Below, piece by piece: positions 25,434-34,309 of a DNA stretch of 64,000 bases. Origin of the DNA: Nitrospira sp. (lineage in GTDB: Bacteria > Nitrospirota > Nitrospiria > Nitrospirales > Nitrospiraceae). Location of the stretch: the NCBI GenBank assembly GCA_022226955.1, contig CP092079.1, forward strand, positions 2,755,043-2,819,042, in the 5' to 3' direction. A program made the position numbers and the translations under genes. Under the pieces are notes generated by a model that saw only the letters and a program-made list of their open reading frames with translations, was not told the DNA's origin and searched no databases. The stretch's first letter is position 1; each line of letters starts with the position of its first letter.

Positions 25434-26163
25434 CCGCTTGCGTAGGCTGCTGGCCGGGAGCGAACTCTTCTCTTTCAACGTAGTCCGGCGCGATCGATGG
25501 ATTGCGCGGCAGGCAGAGCAGCTGTCGGCTGGGACGAAAGTGTTAGATGTCGGCGCTGGGTCTTGTCCGTATCGCGCACTGTTCTCGCATTGCGAATATC
25601 TCACTCAGGACTTGGCGCCGTTGCGTGGGGACCAGCTGCGACACGGCGGCTATGGCCAGCTGGACTATGTGTCGGACCTCGCTGCGATTCCAGTTCCCGA
25701 TGGGAGCTTCGGCGCGGTGCTATGCACGGAAGTGCTCGAACATCACCCCGAACCCATCAAAGTCGTGCATGAGCTTGCAAGAATTCTTGCGCCAGGGGGG
25801 ACCTTGATCCTTACCGCGCCTCTTGGATCGGGGATTCATCAAGAGCCTTATCATTACTATGGAGGGTATACGCCCTGGTGGTATCAGCGATTTCTTGGCG
25901 AGGCGGGGTTTGACAAGGTCACGGTTGAACCTAACGAAGGATCCCTCCGCTGTTTCGCGCAAGAATCTTTACGGTTCATCCAAACGACAAGGCCGTTTAA
26001 ATTGCCTCTTCCCTGGTTGGGCCAGTGTGTTTGGATTCCAATGTGGTTGGGGCTCGCGCCCATACTTGGCGGCATGATCCCATGGGCCTGCAAGTATTTG
26101 GATCGATTTGATTTTGAGCGGCGATTTACAGTGGGGTATCACGTGACTGCGCGGCGGCGGTAA
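25426..26163 (+). CDS. Class I SAM-dependent methyltransferase
   Basis: A 245-residue methyltransferase with VLDVGAGSCPYRALFSHCEY (motif I), LTQDLAPLRGDQLRHGGYG, FGAVLCTEVLEHHPEPIKVV and ILAPGGTLILTAPLGSGIHQ. The segment HQEPYHYYGGYTPWWYQRFL near residue 130 is common to glycan-linked members of the Methyltransf_11 family. GTG 25426 overlaps the DUF268 gene by 8 bp. Two hydrophobic stretches near the C-terminus (about residues 195-225) may bring it to the membrane. It is the last of six methyltransferase-like genes between 15.8 and 26.2 kb. Confidence 0.82.
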   Translation: MNSRLRRLLAGSELFSFNVVRRDRWIARQAEQLSAGTKVLDVGAGSCPYRALFSHCEYLTQDLAPLRGDQLRHGGYGQLDYVSDLAAIPVPDGSFGAVLCTEVLEHHPEPIKVVHELARILAPGGTLILTAPLGSGIHQEPYHYYGGYTPWWYQRFLGEAGFDKVTVEPNEGSLRCFAQESLRFIQTTRPFKLPLPWLGQCVWIPMWLGLAPILGGMIPWACKYLDRFDFERRFTVGYHVTARRR

Positions 26164-26189
26164 GCGATGTGTCGTGAATTAATGACTGC

Positions 26190-27554
26190 ATGCTGAAATC
26201 GGCCTGGCAAGACATCCTCAAGCAGATCGTTAATCGCGGCTGGGGATTGAGTTGGACCATCTTCGGTCAATTGGCGTATTTCTTGGGTGTGGCAGTGGGA
26301 GTCAAGCTGCTGACCTCCTATCTTGGACCGCGGGCATTTGGAGTGATGGCGTTAGGGCTGACTGTGGCTGGGATCGGGAATCTTGTGTTCTACGGCCCTT
26401 TCGCACAAGCAGCATTACGATTTTATACAGTTTGTGAAAAAGATGGATGGTTGGACAGGTATTTCTCGACTATTGTTCGATACCTGAGAGTGTCGACTGT
26501 CAGCGTTGTTGCTCTGGCTGCAGGTCTCAGTGCGGGAGTCTTCTTACTAATGGGGGAGGAAGGAGCGGGGATTCTGTTCTTTTCGTTGATCTTCCTGGCC
26601 GCCAGCGGAGTCAGTGTTGTGCAAGTAGCCATCCACAATGCCTCCGGCAACCATCGTACCGTCGCAGTTATACAGGGAACTGAAGCATGGGCGCGAGTCG
26701 TTTTTGCGATGACGGGAATCCTTCTTGTCGGGCCAACAGCAACAGTAGCATTGGCGGGATACGCCACGGCGAGTGTGTGTGTGGCGGTATTTCTTTGGAG
26801 GCGGCTGCGTCAAAGCGTTCGAGAGGTTGGGAAAGTTCTCGAAGCGCATGGGGCGGCCAATCAGGTGATAACCCGTCAAATGGTCGGGTATGCGGTTCCA
26901 TTCATGGCATTTTCGGTTTTCGGAGTTATTACATCGTTCGGTGATCGTTGGATGATTAAACTGTGTTGCGGATTGGTGGAGGTCGGAGTGTATGCCGCGC
27001 TCTATCAAGTCGCGTACGCGCCCTTAGTGATCTTGTCAAATGCGATTACTCAGGTTTTTCTTCCCTTAGTCTATAGGCACGCCGGAGATGGCTCTGAGGC
27101 AGTGAATTTGCGGAGAGCGCGAAACGCTCATTGGAAAGTGCTAGCGGCGGCTGGATTCTGTCTCCTTGGGTGGGTCGTCGTCACCTATGTCTTGGGTGAA
27201 CCGCTGCTGAGACTGATCACGACTCCGGAATTTGCGCAAAGCTATGGCCTATTATGGGTGGTGGCAAGCGGAGGCGCGATTTTTTACTTCGGGCAGTTTT
27301 TGATTTTTGAAGGTTTATATAAACTGCAGCCTCAACGGTACGTGTTTTCTAAGGCACTGCACGCATGTGTATTTTTTTTGACGTCATGGTGGCTATTGAG
27401 CGGAGGGCAAGGAGTGTATGGTGTCGCGATTGCTTCGATTGGGGGAGGGGGGGCGTATGTCGGTGCGATTTTGTACGCAAATGCCTCCTCTCAGACCAGG
27501 GATGTTCGATTGCGATTTCCCATTCCCTCACGCTTTGAATCAGGCAAGCAATGA
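26190..27554 (+). CDS. wzx: Oligosaccharide flippase-like membrane protein (second copy)
   Basis: A 454-residue polytopic protein of the MATE-like polysaccharide export family. The N-terminus has GWGLSWTIFGQLAYFLGVAV and TSYLGPRAFGVMALGLTVAG, matching the start of Wzx proteins, and about twelve hydrophobic helices follow. It differs clearly from the first flippase at 14473. It begins 26 bp after a methyltransferase gene and overlaps the Wzy candidate by 4 bp (ATGA). It likely flips a second lipid-linked repeat unit or a longer intermediate, but two copies may also be partly redundant. Confidence 0.82.
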   Translation: MLKSAWQDILKQIVNRGWGLSWTIFGQLAYFLGVAVGVKLLTSYLGPRAFGVMALGLTVAGIGNLVFYGPFAQAALRFYTVCEKDGWLDRYFSTIVRYLRVSTVSVVALAAGLSAGVFLLMGEEGAGILFFSLIFLAASGVSVVQVAIHNASGNHRTVAVIQGTEAWARVVFAMTGILLVGPTATVALAGYATASVCVAVFLWRRLRQSVREVGKVLEAHGAANQVITRQMVGYAVPFMAFSVFGVITSFGDRWMIKLCCGLVEVGVYAALYQVAYAPLVILSNAITQVFLPLVYRHAGDGSEAVNLRRARNAHWKVLAAAGFCLLGWVVVTYVLGEPLLRLITTPEFAQSYGLLWVVASGGAIFYFGQFLIFEGLYKLQPQRYVFSKALHACVFFLTSWWLLSGGQGVYGVAIASIGGGGAYVGAILYANASSQTRDVRLRFPIPSRFESGKQ

Positions 27555-29029
27555 GCCGGTGGAATAGTGGTTTCGTAATCATTGCGTTGGCTGCGTGGAT
27601 CTTGATTTTTCTGGCAGGGGTGAATTCATATAATGGATCGAAGGGAATGTATTGTGTGTTCTCTCTGATTTTTCTAATGGTGATCAGCTCAGCCTTCCTC
27701 GGCGTCGTGTCCTACAGTTATATCTTTACCTGTTGTTTCCTCTTTGTTGGACTTTGGTTCAAGATGAGCCTGCACGCATGGGAAGAGCAGTCCTACGCGG
27801 AACCTGTCGGATACTTTGACGGATCGGGTCATGCCTGGGATACCGTGTTGCTTGTCTGTAGTATTGGAGGGGTAGGAGTAATTGGTGCAAGAATACTCTA
27901 TCAAAGATTCGATTTTATGCTTGCGCGGAGGGTCCGGCCCGAGGTCTCGGGTATGCCTAATGTCCCTGAAGGCTATCGTGTCTGGCGGTTAAGGTTTTGG
28001 ATGGGGTTAGGGGGCATTGTTATCTTAAGCCTTGCGGCGAACGAGATGTTTGGCTTGCTCAAGCTGGGGCATACCCCTCAATGGTATCTGCCGTGGCCTC
28101 TGCATGGAATATATGGATGGCTAATGAGCGTCGGGCTTTCGCTGGTCATTGGCACATTGATGTGGTGGGATGTTTGTGCTGGTTTCGGTGTCCAAGTTGG
28201 TGCCCTCTGTCTTTTCTTTGAATCTGTTCTTGTAAGTGTCTCTGCGTTCAGTCGGGGCCTGTATTTCCTTCAGACCCTTCCGTTCTTGGTATTGGTCCTG
28301 GCCAATGGACCGAGACTCATTGGGCATGGCTGGAAGCGGCTCGCTGGGTTTGCCGCAGTATGGTTGTTGGGCTTGTTGATTACAATTGCGAGCGCGAACT
28401 ACTTTCGTCATTACACCGCTGAATCGATCCAGCCGCATTGGCTCAGTCAAGGAAAACCATTGACCACTCAGGGTATCGAGTCCATTGCGGAAGCCGGAGA
28501 GCATCTTTTGACAAGGTGGGCAAGGCATCTTGCCGTAGATCGCTGGCCTGGTCTCGAGGGAGTGATGGCAGTGTCCTCATATCCCGAAAAGGGGCTGCGA
28601 TTGCTATTGCAAGTCGCAACTGTTCGGCGTCATGTAAACAAAGCGGATTTCTATACAGCTGAAGTCGCACGCTCTGGCTTGACGGATGAAGACGCCAAGA
28701 AATTCCATTACGCCAGCGTGGCAGGTCCTATTGCGTTTCTTTTCTATTCTGGGTCTCTGTGGTGCGTGTGTATCGGCATGTGCATCCTGACATTTGTTGT
28801 CATGGCGTGCGAGCGGGGCCTTGCTGGCCTCACCGGAAATTCTGTTATGTGCGCAGTCTTTGGCGCCTATGCCGCGTTTCTCTTAGTTCAAATTAGTGGT
28901 GGGTTGAGCCAGCCCGCCGCGTCGCTTCTCTTTACCATAATGGTTGTCCTGGCCCTGCATTATTGGCGCGTGATTGCTTACGCGAGGCAGTGCATCGCTG
29001 CTTGGTCAAATCCCTCCCCGCGAGCATGA
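27551..29029 (+). CDS. Polytopic membrane protein, candidate O-antigen polymerase Wzy
   Basis: A 492-residue protein with about ten to twelve hydrophobic helices and a larger hydrophilic loop near residues 285-400 containing YFRHYTAESIQPHWLSQGKP. There is no strongly conserved family motif, as is usual for Wzy polymerases. The position directly after a flippase (4 bp overlap) and before a glycosyltransferase is the standard context for wzy. The call is therefore from topology and context, not from sequence identity. Confidence 0.55.
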   Translation: MSRWNSGFVIIALAAWILIFLAGVNSYNGSKGMYCVFSLIFLMVISSAFLGVVSYSYIFTCCFLFVGLWFKMSLHAWEEQSYAEPVGYFDGSGHAWDTVLLVCSIGGVGVIGARILYQRFDFMLARRVRPEVSGMPNVPEGYRVWRLRFWMGLGGIVILSLAANEMFGLLKLGHTPQWYLPWPLHGIYGWLMSVGLSLVIGTLMWWDVCAGFGVQVGALCLFFESVLVSVSAFSRGLYFLQTLPFLVLVLANGPRLIGHGWKRLAGFAAVWLLGLLITIASANYFRHYTAESIQPHWLSQGKPLTTQGIESIAEAGEHLLTRWARHLAVDRWPGLEGVMAVSSYPEKGLRLLLQVATVRRHVNKADFYTAEVARSGLTDEDAKKFHYASVAGPIAFLFYSGSLWCVCIGMCILTFVVMACERGLAGLTGNSVMCAVFGAYAAFLLVQISGGLSQPAASLLFTIMVVLALHYWRVIAYARQCIAAWSNPSPRA

Positions 29030-30231
29030 ATATCCTCTGCGTCTTCGGACAGCACGCCTACGGTGATCCTGCGAGGGGTGAAGGGTATGAGTATGCGAAC
29101 TTTCTGCCGGCGTTTCGCCGTCTGGGCCACAAGGTCAGTTTCTTTGAATCTTTTGCTCGCGAACCGTATGCGGACTTTGCGGCGCTGAATCGGGAGCTCT
29201 TGCGTCGGGTGGAAGAGTTTTCTCCGGACATCGTCTTCTGTGTGTTGATGCAGTACGAGGTTTGGGTCGAATCCATGCGCCTGATTCGCAGGACGGGCGC
29301 CCTTTTAGTGAATTGGTCGACGGATGACTCTTGGAAATACTCGATGTTCTCTCGGCTGATCGGAGCGGAGTTCGATCTCTATGTGACGACCTATCCGCAT
29401 CTGGTTGAGCGGTACCGGAAAGATGGTATTGCAGGTGTATGCCTTTCTCAATGGGCCGCGAATGCGGAAGCCCTTGTCACTCCAGTTTCTGCGGTTGACT
29501 GCCGGTATGCCGTGAGTTTCGTTGGCGCTGCATACGGGCATCGGCAGGCCATGGTCGAAGCCTTGCGCCATGCTGGGATCGATGTGGCTTGCTTTGGGCA
29601 TGGATGGCCTGCAGGGCCGATTGAAACGCAGGAGATTGCCACGATTGTCCGGTCGTCGCAGGTCAGCCTCAACTTTAGCGAGGATTCTCAACAGGGGGTG
29701 AAGGGGCCAGCAGGCCGTCAAATCAAGGCACGAGTGTTTGAAGTCCCGGGATATGGCGGGTGTTTGCTCACGGAGGAAGCTCCAAGCCTAGAGCGTTTTT
29801 TTATCAAAGGAGAGGAGATTCTGACGTTCGAAGGGCGCAGTGAGTTACTGCGTACCGTTCACTCGCTACTGGTTGACTCTGCGCGGCGAGATGCCATTGC
29901 GCGACAGGGTTTCGATCGGGTGAGCAAGGAGCATACTTATGATCGGCGCTTTGCCGATATCTTTGGAAAATTGATAAAGCGGGTTGAGCCGCGTGAACGC
30001 CGACCTATCGATTGGCCGGTGTTTGATGCTGTGGCACGCCAGCATGCTTTGGGGATAATGCTTCGCGCACTTAGAACGGTGTTACTGTTCTTCGCCCGAC
30101 TGGTGTGGGGGAGGCGTCGGGGGGCTCGTGCGGCGCGCCGAATGATATTTGAACTATCTTGGCGCCTTTGCGGAACGCACACTTATTCTGCCGCGGGATG
30201 GCCTGGCCGCATGTTCTACAAGGAAAGTTGA
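29026..30231 (+). CDS. CgeB-like glycosyltransferase (GT-B)
   Basis: A 401-residue protein. It opens with MNILCVFGQHAYGDPARGEG and YEYANFLPAFRRLGHKVSFF, and the C-terminal half has VSLNFSEDSQQGVKGPAGRQ, KARVFEVPGYGGCLLTEEAP and ILTFEGRSELLRTVHSLL. The latter match the CgeB/Glyco_trans_1_2 C-terminal domain, including the Glu after a hydrophobic strand. ATG 29026 overlaps the Wzy candidate by 4 bp and starts the conserved part. The N-terminal WSTDDSWKYSMFSRLIGAEF also fits this group. Donor sugar is unknown. Confidence 0.75.
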   Translation: MNILCVFGQHAYGDPARGEGYEYANFLPAFRRLGHKVSFFESFAREPYADFAALNRELLRRVEEFSPDIVFCVLMQYEVWVESMRLIRRTGALLVNWSTDDSWKYSMFSRLIGAEFDLYVTTYPHLVERYRKDGIAGVCLSQWAANAEALVTPVSAVDCRYAVSFVGAAYGHRQAMVEALRHAGIDVACFGHGWPAGPIETQEIATIVRSSQVSLNFSEDSQQGVKGPAGRQIKARVFEVPGYGGCLLTEEAPSLERFFIKGEEILTFEGRSELLRTVHSLLVDSARRDAIARQGFDRVSKEHTYDRRFADIFGKLIKRVEPRERRPIDWPVFDAVARQHALGIMLRALRTVLLFFARLVWGRRRGARAARRMIFELSWRLCGTHTYSAAGWPGRMFYKES

Positions 30232-30234
30232 TTC

Positions 30235-31143
30235 GTGGCGGATACACTCATCACGGTTGCGATGTCGGTGCATAATGGGGCTAAGACTGTGAAAGCCGCA
30301 ATCCATTCGGTGCTCTGGCAAACCTATCCTGACTGGGAATTGCTTGTAGTGAACGATGCCTCCACCGATGCTACCGGGCGTATTCTCCGCCAGTTCCAAG
30401 ACCCCAGGATTCAGGTGATCGATGAACAGCAGCAGAAAGGCCTGGCGGTCAGGCTTAACCACTGTGTCATGCAAGCCCGCGGCCGGTATATTGCCAGGAT
30501 GGATGCGGACGACATTGCCTATCCCGATCGGTTCGAGCGGCAATTTCGATATCTTGAGTCTCATCCCGAAGTCGATGTGCTCGGTCATGGAGCGGTGTTG
30601 TTCACGGACGCAGGGCGGGTGCTCGGAGTTTATCCCACAGCATGCACTCATGAGGAGATTTGTCGGCGCCCATGGTGGGGGTTCCCGCTTGCGCATCCGA
30701 CGTGGATGGGCAAGCGGCTGTGGTTTACACACTATCGTTACGATGACGCGCTGACGAAAGGACAGGATCAGGACGTACTGCTCCGAAGCTACCGCACCAG
30801 CCGATTTGCCGCGCTTTCCGATCCGTTGCTGGGCTATCGAATAGAAGGTATCTCCGCAAGCAAATCATGGCGAGGACGTGTGAACTATTGCCGCCAGCTC
30901 GCCAGGCAGACCCACGATGCGTCCTCGGCATTTACGGCCATGCGAGGCATGCTGACGCATAGTCTTGCGTTGGGGCGTGATGTTTTATTGGAGACAACGG
31001 GATCATTGAGTCAACGATCTCGGCAATCGTTTCAGCCTGCGAACGACCAGGTGAGGAACCAGTGGCAGGAGATCTGGCGCCGTGCTACTTCCGAGGAGTT
31101 GTTGTCGAGTGAGTTGTCTTCTGCGTTAGGCCTGGAATCGTAA
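30235..31143 (+). CDS. Glycosyltransferase family 2
   Basis: A 302-residue GT-A enzyme with ITVAMSVHNGAKTVKAAIHS, WELLVVNDASTDATGRILRQ, IARMDADDIAYPDRFERQF (the DADD metal site near residue 87) and QDQDVLLRSYRTSRF near 177. These are the usual GT2 landmarks of O-antigen transferases. It starts at GTG 30235 after AAGGAAAG and lies 2 bp before the second asparagine-synthetase-like gene. The C-terminal 70 residues have no feature that I recognise. Confidence 0.86.
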   Translation: MADTLITVAMSVHNGAKTVKAAIHSVLWQTYPDWELLVVNDASTDATGRILRQFQDPRIQVIDEQQQKGLAVRLNHCVMQARGRYIARMDADDIAYPDRFERQFRYLESHPEVDVLGHGAVLFTDAGRVLGVYPTACTHEEICRRPWWGFPLAHPTWMGKRLWFTHYRYDDALTKGQDQDVLLRSYRTSRFAALSDPLLGYRIEGISASKSWRGRVNYCRQLARQTHDASSAFTAMRGMLTHSLALGRDVLLETTGSLSQRSRQSFQPANDQVRNQWQEIWRRATSEELLSSELSSALGLES

Positions 31144-31145
31144 GT

Positions 31146-33116
31146 ATGTGCGGGATTGCCGGTGTATTGAATGCTCGAACCGCTGAGCCGAATCGTCTCG
31201 TCTCTGAGATGATCGAGGCGATGCGGTATCGGGGGCCGGACGACTCGGGAGCCTGGAGTGAGGCCGCTGTTGGATTAGGGCTCGGCCATGCCCGCTTATC
31301 GATTCTCGATCTATCGCCGGAAGGACATCAACCGATGGTGTCGGCCAGCGGGCGATATGTGATGACCTATAACGGCGAGGTCTATAATTTCGCCGAGGTG
31401 CGGCACGATCTTGAATCGCACGGATGTCGCTTCCGCGGCCATTCCGATACGGAGGTGATGCTGGCGGCGATCGAACAGTGGGGTCTTCAGGACGCGGTGC
31501 CTCGGTTCGTCGGCATGTTCGCGTTTGGATTATGGGATCGGGAAACGCGGCAGCTGAGTTTGGTGCGGGATCGGCTGGGAATCAAGCCGCTCTATTTCGG
31601 CTGGGCCGGCGATGCCTTCGTCTTCGCCTCAGAGCTAAAGGGAATTCGATGTGTCAAAGAATTTGATCCTCAGCTAAATCGCGGGTCCTTGGCGTTGTTC
31701 CTGCGTCTGGCCTATGTGCCTGCTCCCTTCTCGATATTCCAGCAGGTCTATAAGCTGATGCCGGGCTGCATCCTCACGGTCACGCCGGAGCTGGCGCGTT
31801 CGAGAGAAGGATTTTCTCCCTCTCCGGATGACACGAATGCCCGCTGGAAACCTGTTCGCTATTGGTCCGCTGCGGAGGCCGCGGAGCGCGGCGTCGCGTC
31901 CCCGTTTCAGGGAACGGAGCGCGAGGCCATTGAGCAGCTCGATGGTTTGCTGCGTCAGGCGATTGGCCTGCGGATGATTGCGGACGTGCCGCTGGGGGCG
32001 TTCTTATCTGGAGGCATCGACTCCTCGGTGGTGGTGGCGTTGATGCAGGCGCAGAGTGCCGCGCCGGTCAGGACGTTTTCCATCGGTTTTCAGGAGGCAG
32101 GCTACGACGAAGCTGTGCATGCGCAACGAGTGGCTCGGCACCTTGGAACGGACCATACGGAACTCTATGTGACACCGGAAGAAGCCCGGGCGGTCATTCC
32201 CAAACTGCCGGGGATGTATGACGAGCCATTCGGCGATTCTTCTCAGATTCCCACCTTCCTGGTGTCCAAACTCGCCAGGCAATACGTAACAGTGGCGCTC
32301 TCGGGCGATGGCGGCGACGAGTTGTTCGGCGGGTACAACCGCTATTTTTGGAGCCGCCGGTTGTGGCGCCGATTCGCGCCGATTCCGTATTGGATGCGGG
32401 CCGCTGTTGGTTCCTTGACGCAGGCGATCTCTCCGGATCGGTGGGAAACGCTCTATCGAACATTCTCCTTCGCGCTGCCGGCTATTCAACGTCCTGGAGA
32501 CCAAATCCACAAATTGGCCGGCTTGCTTGGAGCGAAGGATCCTGATGCCATGTACCGGGATATGATCTCACTCTGGAAACAGCCGCTGAACGCGGTTGTC
32601 GGCGCAGTCGAGCCGCAGACGACCGTGACCGACCGGTCCTCGTGGGCCAGACTTCCTGAATTCACGATGCGCATGATGTATCTCGATCTGGTGACGTATT
32701 TGCCTGACGATATTCTGACAAAAGTGGATCGGGCGAGCATGGTGGTCAGTCTTGAAGCGCGAGTCCCGCTCCTGGATCATCGGTTGGTGGAGTTTGCGTG
32801 GACGGTGCCGCTCTCGATGAAAATCAAGGCGGATGGAGAAGGGAAGTGGCTGCTGCGCCGGGTGCTTGATCGTTATGTGCCAAGGGAATTGATCGAGCGG
32901 CCGAAAATGGGGTTTGGCGTTCCACTCGATTCCTGGCTCCGCGGCCCGCTTCGAGAGTGGGCCGAATCGCTGCTGGATGCGCGCCGGCTCGATCGAGAGG
33001 GATACTTTCATTCCGGCCCGATCCGGCAGCGTTGGGCGGAACATCTGTCGGGCAAGCGGAATTGGCAGCATGCGCTGTGGAATGTGCTGATGTTTCAGGC
33101 TTGGAATGAGCGGTAA
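31146..33116 (+). CDS. asnB: Asparagine synthase (glutamine-hydrolysing)-like, second copy
   Basis: A 656-residue AsnB-type enzyme: MCGIAGVL with Cys2, MRYRGPDDSGAW, YNGEVYNFAEVRHDL, the pyrophosphatase loop FLSGGIDSSVVVALM near residue 285 and ALSGDGGDELFGGYNRYFWS near residue 385. It is closer to the standard exosortase/O-antigen-type asparagine synthase than the copy at 17245. The gene overlaps the next glycosyltransferase by 11 bp. It may supply amide groups to uronic acid residues of the glycan or make asparagine; context favours the former, but sequence alone does not decide. Confidence 0.88.
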   Translation: MCGIAGVLNARTAEPNRLVSEMIEAMRYRGPDDSGAWSEAAVGLGLGHARLSILDLSPEGHQPMVSASGRYVMTYNGEVYNFAEVRHDLESHGCRFRGHSDTEVMLAAIEQWGLQDAVPRFVGMFAFGLWDRETRQLSLVRDRLGIKPLYFGWAGDAFVFASELKGIRCVKEFDPQLNRGSLALFLRLAYVPAPFSIFQQVYKLMPGCILTVTPELARSREGFSPSPDDTNARWKPVRYWSAAEAAERGVASPFQGTEREAIEQLDGLLRQAIGLRMIADVPLGAFLSGGIDSSVVVALMQAQSAAPVRTFSIGFQEAGYDEAVHAQRVARHLGTDHTELYVTPEEARAVIPKLPGMYDEPFGDSSQIPTFLVSKLARQYVTVALSGDGGDELFGGYNRYFWSRRLWRRFAPIPYWMRAAVGSLTQAISPDRWETLYRTFSFALPAIQRPGDQIHKLAGLLGAKDPDAMYRDMISLWKQPLNAVVGAVEPQTTVTDRSSWARLPEFTMRMMYLDLVTYLPDDILTKVDRASMVVSLEARVPLLDHRLVEFAWTVPLSMKIKADGEGKWLLRRVLDRYVPRELIERPKMGFGVPLDSWLRGPLREWAESLLDARRLDREGYFHSGPIRQRWAEHLSGKRNWQHALWNVLMFQAWNER

Positions 33117-34290
33117 GGAGATGCGGCCCCGCTTATTATTCCTCGTGACGGAAGACTGGACGTTTTGGGAGATCCGGCGAGACCTCGCGCGCATCGCGCT
33201 CGAATCCGGCTATGACGTGATGATTGCCACGCGGGTCAGTGCGTATGCCGAGCGTATTCGGCAGGCGGGATTCACCCTGGTTCCTATCGCCTTGCAGCGG
33301 GAGAGCCGGAATCCCCTGAAAGAACTGCGGGCATTCGTGGAGCTGGTCCGGCTCTATCGCCGGGTCCGTCCGCAGATTGTTCAGCAGGTCGCGATGAAAC
33401 CGGTCCTCTATGGATCGTTCGCGGCCTGGGTGGCACGGATTCCCACGGTCGTCAATGTGTTTGGCGGGCTGGGCTATGCATTTACCGACCGGCCTGAAGA
33501 GACCTCCGTTCTTCGCGCGTGGCTTCAGCGAGGGCTCCGGTTGGCGATTGCGCTTAGCCGGTCTGTCGTCGTGGTGCAAAATGCCGACGATCGCGACATG
33601 TTGGTTCGGGCGAAGATCGCCGCTCCAGCAAGAATTCGGTTGATTCCTGGATCTGGTGTCGATGTGCAGCGGTTTGTGCCAGTCGATCCGCCAGCTGGCG
33701 ATCCCATCGTGATGCTAGTGGGGCGAATGCTGTGGGATAAGGGAGTGGGGGAGTTTGTCGAGACGGTGATTCGTTTGAAACAGCAAGGGGTGCGTGCGCG
33801 GTTTGTGCTGGTGGGACGGTGCGATCGGGGGAATCCGACGGCGATTGCAGAAGAGCAGCTGCATCAGTGGACTCAGGAGCACGGGATTGAGTGGTGGGGG
33901 CATCGCGAAGACTTGCCCGCGGTTCTTGGATCCGCAACGGTCGTGGCGCTTCCGTCTTACCGTGAAGGGCTGCCGAAAGTGTTGCTGGAGGCCGCCGCCT
34001 GCGGAAAAGCGATGGTGGCCACCGATGTGCCGGGCTGCCGCGAAGTCGTCCGGCACCGGGAAACGGGCCTCTTAGTGCCGGTGCGGGATGCCCAGGCATT
34101 GATCGATGCCATTACCGAATTGCTGAACAACCCAGGGCTGCGCTCAACCTTGGGCGCGCAAGCGCGCGCGCTTGCAGTACAGCAGTATGCCACGGTGCAG
34201 ATCGGCGAGGCCTTTCTTGCGCTTTACCGAGATCTCGCGGGGACGCCGGCGCAGCAGCCTTCGCGAGCATCGACGCGCGTGACGTCGTGA
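33106..34290 (+). CDS. Glycosyltransferase family 4
   Basis: A 394-residue GT-B enzyme. LLFLVTEDWTFWEIRRDLAR and VPIALQRESRNPLKELRAFV in the N-terminal half match WbnK/CapM-like transferases acting on undecaprenyl-PP sugars, and VNVFGGLGYAFTD follows. The donor domain has IPGSGVDVQRFVP, VMLVGRMLWDKGVGEFVE and ALPSYREGLPKVLLEAAACG with the Glu-x7-Glu-type motif. It precedes the WecA/MraY-type gene and may add the second sugar of the repeat unit. ATG 33121 is an alternative start. Confidence 0.87.
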   Translation: MSGKEMRPRLLFLVTEDWTFWEIRRDLARIALESGYDVMIATRVSAYAERIRQAGFTLVPIALQRESRNPLKELRAFVELVRLYRRVRPQIVQQVAMKPVLYGSFAAWVARIPTVVNVFGGLGYAFTDRPEETSVLRAWLQRGLRLAIALSRSVVVVQNADDRDMLVRAKIAAPARIRLIPGSGVDVQRFVPVDPPAGDPIVMLVGRMLWDKGVGEFVETVIRLKQQGVRARFVLVGRCDRGNPTAIAEEQLHQWTQEHGIEWWGHREDLPAVLGSATVVALPSYREGLPKVLLEAAACGKAMVATDVPGCREVVRHRETGLLVPVRDAQALIDAITELLNNPGLRSTLGAQARALAVQQYATVQIGEAFLALYRDLAGTPAQQPSRASTRVTS

Positions 34291-34309
34291 GAAGGGTTCT
34301 TCCCGCGCG

